A stretch of 8,670 nucleotides of DNA from Chloroflexota bacterium. GTDB taxonomy: Bacteria; Chloroflexota; Dehalococcoidia; Lucifugimonadales; Lucifugimonadaceae. A program made the translations under genes and the position numbers. The stretch lies in assembly GCA_002712125.1 (NCBI GenBank), contig PASL01000002.1:13653-22322 (forward strand). The letters run 5' to 3'. Shown piece by piece: positions 1-5,355 of the stretch (the stretch's first letter is position 1; each line of letters starts with the position of its first letter). The notes below the pieces were generated by a model that was given only the letters and a program-made list of their open reading frames with translations, was not told the origin of the DNA and ran no database searches.

Positions 1-147
1 ATTTTTAAGTTGTTCTACCCAATCATTTTTTCTTGGAGTAACTGAGGAATCAATACCACCATAAGCACCATGAATAAAAATTATTGGCGGGCCTTCACCA
101 ACACTTTCATAATAAATATTAACACCGTTAATTGAAGTTATAGGCAT
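1..147 (-). CDS. Alpha/beta hydrolase fold protein, N-terminal fragment
   Basis: Only the first 49 codons lie in the window; the gene continues past the left edge. Reading back from the ATG at 145-147 gives MPITSINGVNIYYESVGEG, then PPIIFIHGAYGG. This is the usual opening of an alpha/beta hydrolase: two short beta strands (residues 2-15), a G-E-G-P turn, then strand beta3 ending in the His-Gly oxyanion-hole motif (residues 26-27). The family includes esterases, lactonases, C-C bond hydrolases (MhpC/BphD type) and haloalkane dehalogenases. The nucleophile elbow and catalytic His are outside the window, so substrate and activity cannot be judged. It lies 49 bp downstream of the PhyH gene on the same strand, so it could be the last gene of that operon, but it also has its own -10-like box just upstream. 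The fold call is firm; the function is open. Confidence 0.8.
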   Translation of the reverse strand, partial: MPITSINGVNIYYESVGEGPPIIFIHGAYGGIDSSVTPRKNDWVEQLKN

Positions 148-154
148 AACATTT

Positions 155-160
155 ATTCTA
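155..160 (-). promoter_or_regulatory. Possible -10 box of a leaderless alpha/beta hydrolase transcript
   Basis: On the minus strand TAGAAT (5 of 6 matches to TATAAT) is followed by 7 bases and then ATG. There is no well-placed Shine-Dalgarno. A start site 6-7 bases after the box would put the 5' end of the RNA at the start codon. No clear -35 is seen, and such boxes occur by chance in AT-rich DNA. Confidence 0.3.
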
Positions 161-196
161 ACCTAAAAAGGATTAATAAAAAATTTTAATATCCAA

Positions 197-1069
197 TTAA
201 ACTTCTTTAAAATGACTGGTTTCAAGTTCTTCTTGAATTTGAAAAATAGTATTTCTACCTTCAGGTGGAGGTTCGGCAATTCTTACTGGTGCACCATTGA
301 ATCTAGGGATATTTCGGCCCTCTCCTCTAAGCATATTAGACTGCCACAAATTCCAATCACCATACCCAGAAATAGGAAAAGCATCAGCAGCTGTATATCC
401 CATTAAAAGTAATCTTCTAGATTTAGATGAGCGATTCGGTTCGGATCCGTGCAATGCCCTTACGTGATGTAATGAAATATCTCCTTCTTCAAGAATAATA
501 CTTTTTGCAGAATCTAAATCTACATCAGAAATATTCACAGCGCCTACAAAGACTCCATTCTCATGATGATCATATGCTGGGCCTTTATGAGATCCTGGAA
601 CAACCATCAATGCTCCATTTTCTAAAGTCATTGGATCAATTGCAACCCCTACTTCAAGAATATCATCATTTGTGTGAGGGTAAAAACCCCAATCTGTATG
701 CCATTCTACCTGAGCACCACCCCCAGGAGCTTTATTATTTAATTTAGTATGATGATATCTAATATCAGGTCCAATCAACTGCTCAATTATATCTAGTAGC
801 TTAGGGTTTTTATTTGCTCGTTCATAAATAGGGTGATGTTTATCAGGACTCATAATTCGCCTTAATTTTGGAGTTTCAAAGGAATGCCCAGCTTTTAAGT
901 CTATATCAAAATCATCGTTGCTTTCTTTTAAGTTTCTGGACTTTTCAACAAATTCATCTGTCACATCTTGCAACTCTTTAACTTCTGAAGGAGTAAATAC
1001 ATTTTTAACAGCTAAAAAACCATTTGTGTTGTATTCTTCTACTTGCGAATTTGTTAGAATTTTTGCCAT
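197..1069 (-). CDS. PhyH-family Fe(II)/2-oxoglutarate-dependent dioxygenase
   Basis: A complete 290-residue protein of the phytanoyl-CoA dioxygenase (PhyH) family, of typical length. These cytosolic enzymes hydroxylate small organic substrates using Fe(II), O2 and 2-oxoglutarate, releasing CO2 and succinate. The iron-binding facial triad is visible: H124-x-D126 in EWHTDWGFYPH and the distal H207 in ALHGSEPNRS. The 2-oxoglutarate carboxylate-binding Arg is R218 or R219, about 11 residues after H207, as usual. K109 in HHTKLNNKAPG fits the conserved substrate/cosubstrate lysine, and ENGALMVVPGSH (150-161) is the family's standard strand-turn. All catalytic residues are present, so the enzyme should be active. 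The ATG at 1067-1069 is supported by an AGGAG seven bases upstream. Members act on varied substrates (fatty acyl-CoAs, quorum signals, phosphonates, secondary metabolites), so none is assigned. Downstream of the aldolase/amidohydrolase genes and upstream of an alpha/beta hydrolase, it probably takes part in oxidative catabolism. Confidence 0.93.
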   Translation of the reverse strand: MAKILTNSQVEEYNTNGFLAVKNVFTPSEVKELQDVTDEFVEKSRNLKESNDDFDIDLKAGHSFETPKLRRIMSPDKHHPIYERANKNPKLLDIIEQLIGPDIRYHHTKLNNKAPGGGAQVEWHTDWGFYPHTNDDILEVGVAIDPMTLENGALMVVPGSHKGPAYDHHENGVFVGAVNISDVDLDSAKSIILEEGDISLHHVRALHGSEPNRSSKSRRLLLMGYTAADAFPISGYGDWNLWQSNMLRGEGRNIPRFNGAPVRIAEPPPEGRNTIFQIQEELETSHFKEV

Positions 1070-1076
1070 ATTGAAA

Positions 1077-1081
1077 CTCCT
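1077..1081 (-). promoter_or_regulatory. Shine-Dalgarno AGGAG of the PhyH gene
   Basis: On the minus strand AGGAG lies 7 bases before the ATG at 1069-1067. It fixes the start and is the clearest ribosome binding site in the window. The 56-bp gap to the preceding gene has no obvious hairpin, so transcription probably reads through from upstream. Confidence 0.7.
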
Positions 1082-1125
1082 AAAATTAAATATTTTCTCA
1101 AGATTATCATAAATGCTATCAAGTT

Positions 1126-1842
1126 TTATTTTTTTATCTTGGAAATAATCTGATTTCTAAACAAAAATACCCCATAAATAACAACCAAAGAAAAAAGAAA
1201 TATTATCACATAAATTATTTCTTTACCTGATTGATTTTGTTGAACAATGTTAGATTCTTGTGAGGATAATTCTCCTTTTTTGTACCATATTTGTTGACCA
1301 TTTTGATTAAATGCTTCTGTATCTCCATATGCATATCTTTTTGAAAATATTTCTTTATAACCTACAGAAAAAACATATCGCATTGAAGAGTTAGATACAA
1401 TCTTTACGACAACTTTATTACTTGAAAAATTTTCCTCTTTATATTCAAATATTCTAATCAAATCCATTCGGCTAAAAGGTTCATAAAAATCACTTCTTAT
1501 ATTTGATAAAAATCTTTTCTCACCTGATTCGTCAATTAGGTAAATCATTGGAAAAAGATCCTTTGAAGTTAGGTTTTCTGGTTGTTTATCAGGAATTAAT
1601 ATACTTATATCTAATGGGCTATCAGATAAATTATCTAAATTAAATATTACTTCCTGGTTTTTTTCAGAAAACTCTCCATAAAAAGCATGAGAAACTGTTG
1701 CGTCAGAAAGATCAATAGATGTTTCATTAATTTGATCTGAAATTATCTTGAAAGGCTGATGAGCACTTACCGAATATAGATTAAAAAAAACTAATAAAGT
1801 ACTTATTAAATAAATTATTTTTACTTTATGAATTAAAACCAT
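1126..1842 (-). CDS. Secreted, C-terminally anchored Ig-like protein of unknown function
   Basis: A 238-residue protein built as signal peptide, extracytoplasmic domain, single membrane anchor and short basic tail. The N-terminus has Lys/His residues, a hydrophobic run (about 9-22) and a plausible cleavage site after SVSA (residue 27). A C-terminal helix (about 209-228) is followed by RNQIISKIKK, so the bulk should face outward and the tail inward. The middle (about 45-195) alternates short strands and turns and looks like a beta sandwich. From memory it resembles an uncharacterised bacterial and archaeal family with a YGE(L/F) motif, an EPF motif in the middle and a Y-V-L/F-x-V-G-x-x-E-x-F segment at the end. 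Here those are FYGEF, YEPFSR and RYVFSVGYKEIFS. That resemblance is unverified. No catalytic or metal-binding residues stand out. The start overlaps the last 10 bp of the amidohydrolase gene, suggesting translational coupling. An anchored surface protein is unusual among catabolic enzymes; it might bind substrate, but that is a guess. Confidence 0.8.
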   Translation of the reverse strand: MVLIHKVKIIYLISTLLVFFNLYSVSAHQPFKIISDQINETSIDLSDATVSHAFYGEFSEKNQEVIFNLDNLSDSPLDISILIPDKQPENLTSKDLFPMIYLIDESGEKRFLSNIRSDFYEPFSRMDLIRIFEYKEENFSSNKVVVKIVSNSSMRYVFSVGYKEIFSKRYAYGDTEAFNQNGQQIWYKKGELSSQESNIVQQNQSGKEIIYVIIFLFSLVVIYGVFLFRNQIISKIKK

Positions 1843-2654
1843 AATGATTTAGATGTTTTATATAATATAGATTTTTTTTCATAATCGGAAAGTCCTAATT
1901 CATCAGTAAATAATTTTAAATTTTCTTTGTATGTTGATCCTTTTGACCATAATTTATTTGGAAAATTAGACCCCCATAAGCATCTATCAGGTGAAAAAAA
2001 ATCTATGACTTTTTTTAAAGGATCATGCATATCTTCGTGAGGAAAAATTCTTGGAGATCCATGTGTTCCAGAGGTTAACTTGGCATATATATTAGGTAAT
2101 TTTGATAATTTTTTTAATTCATCAAGTGTATTTTGTGTTTTCCTAAAAGTATTTAGCATCAAACAGTGATCAATAACAATTTTTATTCCACTAATGTTTT
2201 TTGCTAAATAAATTATCTCATCTACTAACTCAAGTTTATCCATTATCATACAATTAACTGTTATGCCTAATTTTTAGGCTTTACTCCAAAGATTTAGCAC
2301 ATTCTGATCTCTTAATTTTCCTCTTTTATTAGGTATACCCCTTAGGCCTTTTACATTAAAATTTAAGACTGCATTTTCAAGAATATTAGTGCTGTTTTCG
2401 TCGTCAGGATTTAGTGTAATTACTCCTGTTGCCCATTCTGAGAATTTTTTAGATGAATCCATTATGTACTTATTATCAAAACCATAATACGTACTAGTCT
2501 GTATAAACACAGCTTTTTCTACATTATTAATTTTCATCAGTGAAAATAAATCTTCCGCTGAGGAAGGTTCACCTGGATTCCATGGATCATCAATTGATGG
2601 ATAATCACTTAAGTTATCTGAATAAATATGAGGGTGAGCATCAATAATTCTCAT
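1833..2654 (-). pseudogene. Amidohydrolase_2 family TIM-barrel hydrolase interrupted by an in-frame TAA
   Basis: Two open segments in the same frame, 2654-2277 and 2273-1833, form one 273-codon amidohydrolase_2 (COG3618-like) protein split by TAA at codon 127 (2274-2276). Typical members are 270-290 residues, so nothing else is missing. The N-terminal half begins MRIIDAHPHIYS, with the H7-x-H9 motif of strand beta1. The C-terminal half continues through KLGITVNC, has VIDHCL (H163, the mid-barrel His), the NIYAKLTSG strand, and LWGSNFP (226-232), where many relatives have GSD. The family includes the LigI lactonase, fuconolactonase-like enzymes and decarboxylases. A single base change (from GAA, CAA or AAA) explains the break; sequence on both sides is well conserved. 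No Shine-Dalgarno precedes the internal ATGs at 2247-2249 or 2241-2243, so independent translation of the second half looks unlikely. Start and stop overlap the neighbours (TAATG with rraA; 10 bp with the anchored protein). It could be a recent pseudogene, a sequencing error, or a readthrough case. Confidence 0.85.
2265..2279 (-). repeat. Perfect 6-bp palindrome around the premature stop codon
   Basis: The minus strand reads GCCTAA AAA TTAGGC, two perfectly complementary 6-base arms with a 3-base loop. The premature TAA is the inner half of the left arm. In-frame codons are GCC TAA AAA TTA GGC. Before the mutation the first base of the second codon would have differed, leaving an imperfect palindrome. 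Confidence 0.8.
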
Positions 2655-3307
2655 TAGAAAACTCTATATTTAAGATACGCTTCCTTAGGGTCAACACCGG
2701 AAAGAATTTCTTTTCTAAGGGCACTTTCAGTATTAATATATTCCTCTGTTTGAGTAATTACTTCATTAATAATTTCTTTAGGAATAATAATAACTCCATC
2801 TATATCACCTAAAACATAATCTCCAGATTTAATCTTTACGCCACCTATAGATATTGGCTCACCTAAACTAGATATTTTCCATCTTTCGACTACATCAGAC
2901 GGAGTAAAATATTTGCAAAAGACAGGAAACTCTAAATTCAAAATAAATTCTACATCTCTACAACCACCATCAACAATATATCCCTGAACACCCTTATATT
3001 TCAATGTCTCAGCTGAAAGTTCTCCCATATGAGCAATTGTCCCATCATTAGGTTGACATATCACTACAGAATCAGATGGAGCCTTACTTAACATATCAGT
3101 CCAACTAAGCATAGAAGTGTCTTTGTCTAAGGTTTCGTCTATTTCTCCACTGCAAGTCCATATTTCTCCTGCTAGCGTCATTTTAGAATCTATTGACTTT
3201 ATAGTATGAGGTAAAATTGTATTTTTTATACCTCTTTCTCTCAAAACATCATACACTGCCCCTGTATAACATTTTCTTAATCTTTCAACTAAGTTATTAT
3301 TTTTCAT
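2654..3307 (-). CDS. RraA-like protein (HMG/CHA aldolase family)
   Basis: A 217-residue protein of the RraA / 4-hydroxy-4-methyl-2-oxoglutarate (HMG) aldolase fold, of usual length. Family signatures are present: MGELSAETLKYKG (94-106) followed by GYIVDGGCRDVEF (109-121), giving the G-E...R117-D118 pattern that binds the divalent metal and the substrate carboxylate, and GDIDGVIIIPKE (167-178). Enzyme members cleave HMG or 4-carboxy-4-hydroxy-2-oxoadipate to pyruvate plus a second keto acid, or decarboxylate oxaloacetate; the E. coli namesake instead inhibits RNase E. Because the next gene is an amidohydrolase_2 and the set looks catabolic, I favour the metal-dependent aldolase role. The ATG at 3305-3307 is chosen because AGGA lies 9 bases upstream and the family begins here. 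The frame stays open to a TTG at 3394, but that would add an unrelated hydrophobic stretch and overlap the MFS gene. The stop overlaps the amidohydrolase start as TAATG. Confidence 0.88.
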   Translation of the reverse strand: MKNNNLVERLRKCYTGAVYDVLRERGIKNTILPHTIKSIDSKMTLAGEIWTCSGEIDETLDKDTSMLSWTDMLSKAPSDSVVICQPNDGTIAHMGELSAETLKYKGVQGYIVDGGCRDVEFILNLEFPVFCKYFTPSDVVERWKISSLGEPISIGGVKIKSGDYVLGDIDGVIIIPKEIINEVITQTEEYINTESALRKEILSGVDPKEAYLKYRVF

Positions 3308-3316
3308 GAAATTTTT

Positions 3317-3320
3317 TCCT
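3317..3320 (-). promoter_or_regulatory. Shine-Dalgarno AGGA of the rraA-like gene
   Basis: On the minus strand AGGA is followed by 9 bases and the ATG at 3307-3305. It supports the shorter start over the upstream TTG. Confidence 0.55.
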
Positions 3321-3356
3321 ATGCGATATTTATTTAATAAAATATAGAATATAGTA

Positions 3357-3362
3357 ATTATA
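3357..3362 (-). promoter_or_regulatory. Candidate -10 box for the catabolic operon
   Basis: A perfect TATAAT on the minus strand lies in the 72-bp gap between the divergent aldolase and MFS genes, 49 bases before the aldolase ATG. No good -35 lies 16-18 bases upstream. The same gap has a tandem AATATAG repeat (3341-3354, plus strand) of unknown meaning. The call rests on the hexamer and its location. Confidence 0.35.
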
Positions 3363-3379
3363 AACGTAATACATAAACC

Positions 3380-4615
3380 ATGCTTAAATTTCAAAATATT
3401 TTAAGATTACCTTTCATGCAACTCTTTTTCTATAGAGAATATAGATTATTTTGGATTGCAGCTTTCTTTTCCAATATAGGTATGTGGGCGCTTATATACG
3501 GTAGATTATGGTTAATGAGATTGATGAGTGATTCTGAAATTTTATTAGGATTAGTATCTACAGCAAACCTAACACCTGTATTATTATTAAGTTTCTTTGG
3601 TGGAGTGATAGCTGATAAATATAACCGACTAAAAGTAATTAGGATAACAAGGCTTTTATTTTGCTTAATAACATTACTAACAGGATTATTAATCTACACG
3701 GATAATATTACTCCCATAGTACTCATAATAATTTCAGTAGGAACAGGTATTTTACTAGCAATTGATATACCCTCACGATCATCAATGATAGCTAAATTAG
3801 TTACAAAAGAATTTTTGGCTGTTGGTATTTCAATGTATTCAATCGTATTTGGAGTGTCTGCAATTATAGGTGGTTCTATTTTTCATCCAATTGTTGAAAT
3901 GGTAGGCTTAGAAGGACTTTTTATAATAATAGGAATTTCATATTTCTTAACTTTCTTAACCTTGAATAGAATGATAGTTAATTTACATGAACCTTCGAAT
4001 CAAGAGAATAAAAAATTTTTTGTAGATTTATTTTCTGGTTTCAAATATCTTGGAAAAACGCCCATTCTACTAATTATTACAATTATTGGTTTTTTCATAG
4101 GATTAACATCTGGATCTTATGATGTATTAATACCCGCAGTAACAACAGAAATTCTTTTGGGTGACTCAGATACTTACGGGAGAATTCTGTTGATCGGCGG
4201 TATTTCAGGATTAATTTCAACATCTATTTTGATAATTATTGGACAAAAAATTAATCAATTTAAATCCTATTTTACTTTTGGGATTATATCTTCAATTTGC
4301 CTGTTCTTTATTGGTTCTGATTTAGGTGTATCAACCATATATATTTTATTTGGAATAATATCTTTTTCTAAAGTAATATTTAATACCATGGGAGCAACTA
4401 TTGTTCAATCAAATGTAAAAGAAGAGTACAGGGGCAGAATGATGAGTATTAATCAACTTAGTTGGGGCTCAGCAGCTATTGGTTCGATACTGCTAGGCTC
4501 GATTGCAGAAAAAATATCCATATCATTCGCTTTTACTTTTGTTGGCTCAGTAAGTTTCATCATCATATTTATTGGATCAATATTAATGATGTTCAGAAAA
4601 ATTAGAACTACTTAA
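3380..4615 (+). CDS. MFS transporter, MFS_3 (EntS-like) family
   Basis: A complete 411-residue inner-membrane protein of about 12 helices, normal for the major facilitator superfamily. It opens with YREYRLFWIAAFFSNIGMW (18-36), the usual MFS_3 beginning, and has the cytoplasmic loop motif A as GGVIADKYNR (74-83) after helix 2. AIDIPSRSSMIAKLV (127-141) matches the 'DxPxRxxxxxxLV' segment of this subfamily. QSNVKEEYRGRMMS (343-356) is its mirror in the second half. MFS_3 proteins are mostly proton-driven exporters of siderophores, drugs or metabolites; the substrate here cannot be inferred. M13 is an alternative start; neither has a Shine-Dalgarno. It is divergent from the catabolic operon with 72 bp between, so co-regulation with substrate uptake or product export is possible but unproven. 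Its last 8 bp overlap the convergent ung gene, and a hairpin spans the junction. Confidence 0.9.
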   Translation: MLKFQNILRLPFMQLFFYREYRLFWIAAFFSNIGMWALIYGRLWLMRLMSDSEILLGLVSTANLTPVLLLSFFGGVIADKYNRLKVIRITRLLFCLITLLTGLLIYTDNITPIVLIIISVGTGILLAIDIPSRSSMIAKLVTKEFLAVGISMYSIVFGVSAIIGGSIFHPIVEMVGLEGLFIIIGISYFLTFLTLNRMIVNLHEPSNQENKKFFVDLFSGFKYLGKTPILLIITIIGFFIGLTSGSYDVLIPAVTTEILLGDSDTYGRILLIGGISGLISTSILIIIGQKINQFKSYFTFGIISSICLFFIGSDLGVSTIYILFGIISFSKVIFNTMGATIVQSNVKEEYRGRMMSINQLSWGSAAIGSILLGSIAEKISISFAFTFVGSVSFIIIFIGSILMMFRKIRTT

Positions 4616-4639
4616 CCCATATAATTTTCTGTTTATTTT
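4594..4639 (+). terminator. Likely rho-independent terminator of the MFS gene, across the convergent junction
   Basis: CAGAAAAATTA (4594-4604) pairs with TAATTTTCTG (4622-4631): ten base pairs with one bulged A, and a 17-base loop containing both stop codons. TTTATTTT follows on the plus strand (4632-4639). The stem is AT-rich and therefore weak. On the minus strand no T run follows, so it would serve the MFS transcript better than ung. Confidence 0.45.
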
Positions 4640-5294
4640 GTGAATGAAGATATTCATTAGTTTTTGAAAAAGGCTTACTGCCAAAAAAACCTCTATATGC
4701 AGATAAAGGTGAAGGATGCACAGACTTCAAAATTAGATGTTTGTCATTATTAATGTATTGAGATTTAGAGTGAGCATGACTACCCCACAGTATAAAAACT
4801 ATATTTTCTCTAAGTTCATTTATTTTTTGTATAACTTTATCAGTAAAGATATTCCACCCTATTTTACTATGAGATAATGGTTTATTTTTTTCTACTGTGA
4901 GGGTTGTATTTAATAAGAATACTCCCTGTGAAGCCCAGTGCTCTAGATTACCATTACTAAAGTCAACCTTCATATCAAGATCCGTTTCTAATTCCTTATA
5001 TATATTAACTAGTGACGGAGGAAGGGGTACTTTTTCCTTAACCGAAAAACTTAAACCGTGAGCTTGACTCGGACCATGGTAAGGATCTTGTCCCAAAATA
5101 ACTACTTTAATGTCATTAAAATCACAATAATTAAATGCGCTAAATATATTAGATTTATCCGGATATATAATTTTACCTAAAGAATATTCCTTATTAAGAA
5201 AATTCTTAATTTCATGCATATATGATTTTTCAAACTCTTCACCCAGATTTTCTAGCCATCCAAATGGTAATTTAATTTGTTTTTTTTCAGTCAA
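4608..5294 (-). CDS. ung: Uracil-DNA glycosylase, family 1 (Ung)
   Basis: A complete 228-residue family 1 uracil-DNA glycosylase, which removes uracil from DNA and starts base excision repair. Motif A, VVILGQDPYHG (64-74), holds the water-activating D70 and the thymine-excluding Y72. The stacking Phe is F83 in GLSFS. LLNT carries the uracil-reading N129. Motif B, VHPSPLSAYRGFFG (192-205), has catalytic H193 and the DNA-minor-groove loop. The N-terminus (KLPFGWLENLGEEFEKSYM) matches the normal family start. The start is TTG at 5292-5294: no ATG lies between it and conserved sequence, the next Met is residue 26, and an AGGA sits 11 bases upstream, a little far. It ends in TAG and overlaps the MFS gene tail to tail by 8 bp. 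It is divergent from azlC with 61 bp between. Confidence 0.96.
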   Translation of the reverse strand: MTEKKQIKLPFGWLENLGEEFEKSYMHEIKNFLNKEYSLGKIIYPDKSNIFSAFNYCDFNDIKVVILGQDPYHGPSQAHGLSFSVKEKVPLPPSLVNIYKELETDLDMKVDFSNGNLEHWASQGVFLLNTTLTVEKNKPLSHSKIGWNIFTDKVIQKINELRENIVFILWGSHAHSKSQYINNDKHLILKSVHPSPLSAYRGFFGSKPFSKTNEYLHSQNKQKIIWVK

Positions 5295-5314
5295 TATATT
5301 AGTTATCCTAGAAA

Positions 5315-5334
5315 ATATTAATAAGTATTAATAT
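5315..5334. repeat. AT-only inverted repeat in the ung/azlC promoter gap
   Basis: ATATTAATA-AG-TATTAATAT is a perfect 9-bp inverted repeat with a 2-base spacer. It can equally be read as two copies of the self-complementary octamer TATTAATA with 10-base periodicity, about one helical turn. It lies between the divergent ung and azlC starts, where an operator would be. B. subtilis azlCD is controlled by the Lrp-type regulator AzlB, whose family favours AT-rich palindromes, but no regulator is visible here. In DNA this AT-rich it may be accidental. Confidence 0.3.
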
Positions 5335-5343
5335 ATTTAATTG

Positions 5344-5349
5344 TATTAT
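5344..5349 (+). promoter_or_regulatory. Possible -10 box of a leaderless azlCD transcript
   Basis: TATTAT (5 of 6 matches to TATAAT) is followed by six bases and the azlC ATG at 5356. No Shine-Dalgarno precedes that ATG. The spacing would start the RNA at or next to the A of ATG. No clear -35 is seen. Confidence 0.3.
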
Positions 5350-5355
5350 TTAATT

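Noticed and set aside
505..747. Plus-strand open frame antisense to the PhyH gene, and similar antisense frames at 212-406, 918-1112, 5748-6029, 5978-6307 and 6825-7070
   Set aside because: They lie opposite well-supported genes, show no family motifs and have low-complexity or implausible sequence.
2241..2249. A separate small gene starting at the ATGs after the amidohydrolase stop codon
   Set aside because: It lacks a ribosome binding site and would start mid-domain. The codons between the stop and the ATG (KLGITVNC) continue the family sequence in the same frame.
2274..2276. Reassignment of TAA to an amino acid in this genome
   Set aside because: TAA ends PhyH, the anchored protein, the rraA-like gene, the MFS gene, the small membrane protein and glmS at the expected lengths.
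3308..3394. A 29-residue hydrophobic N-terminal extension of the rraA-like protein from a TTG start, resembling a signal anchor
   Set aside because: RraA proteins are cytosolic and begin near the ATG at 3305-3307, which has an AGGA upstream. The extension would run through the divergent promoter and overlap the MFS start.
5341..5355. Upstream TTG start for azlC
   Set aside because: An ATG at 5356 gives the normal family N-terminus, and the five extra residues coincide with a candidate -10 box.
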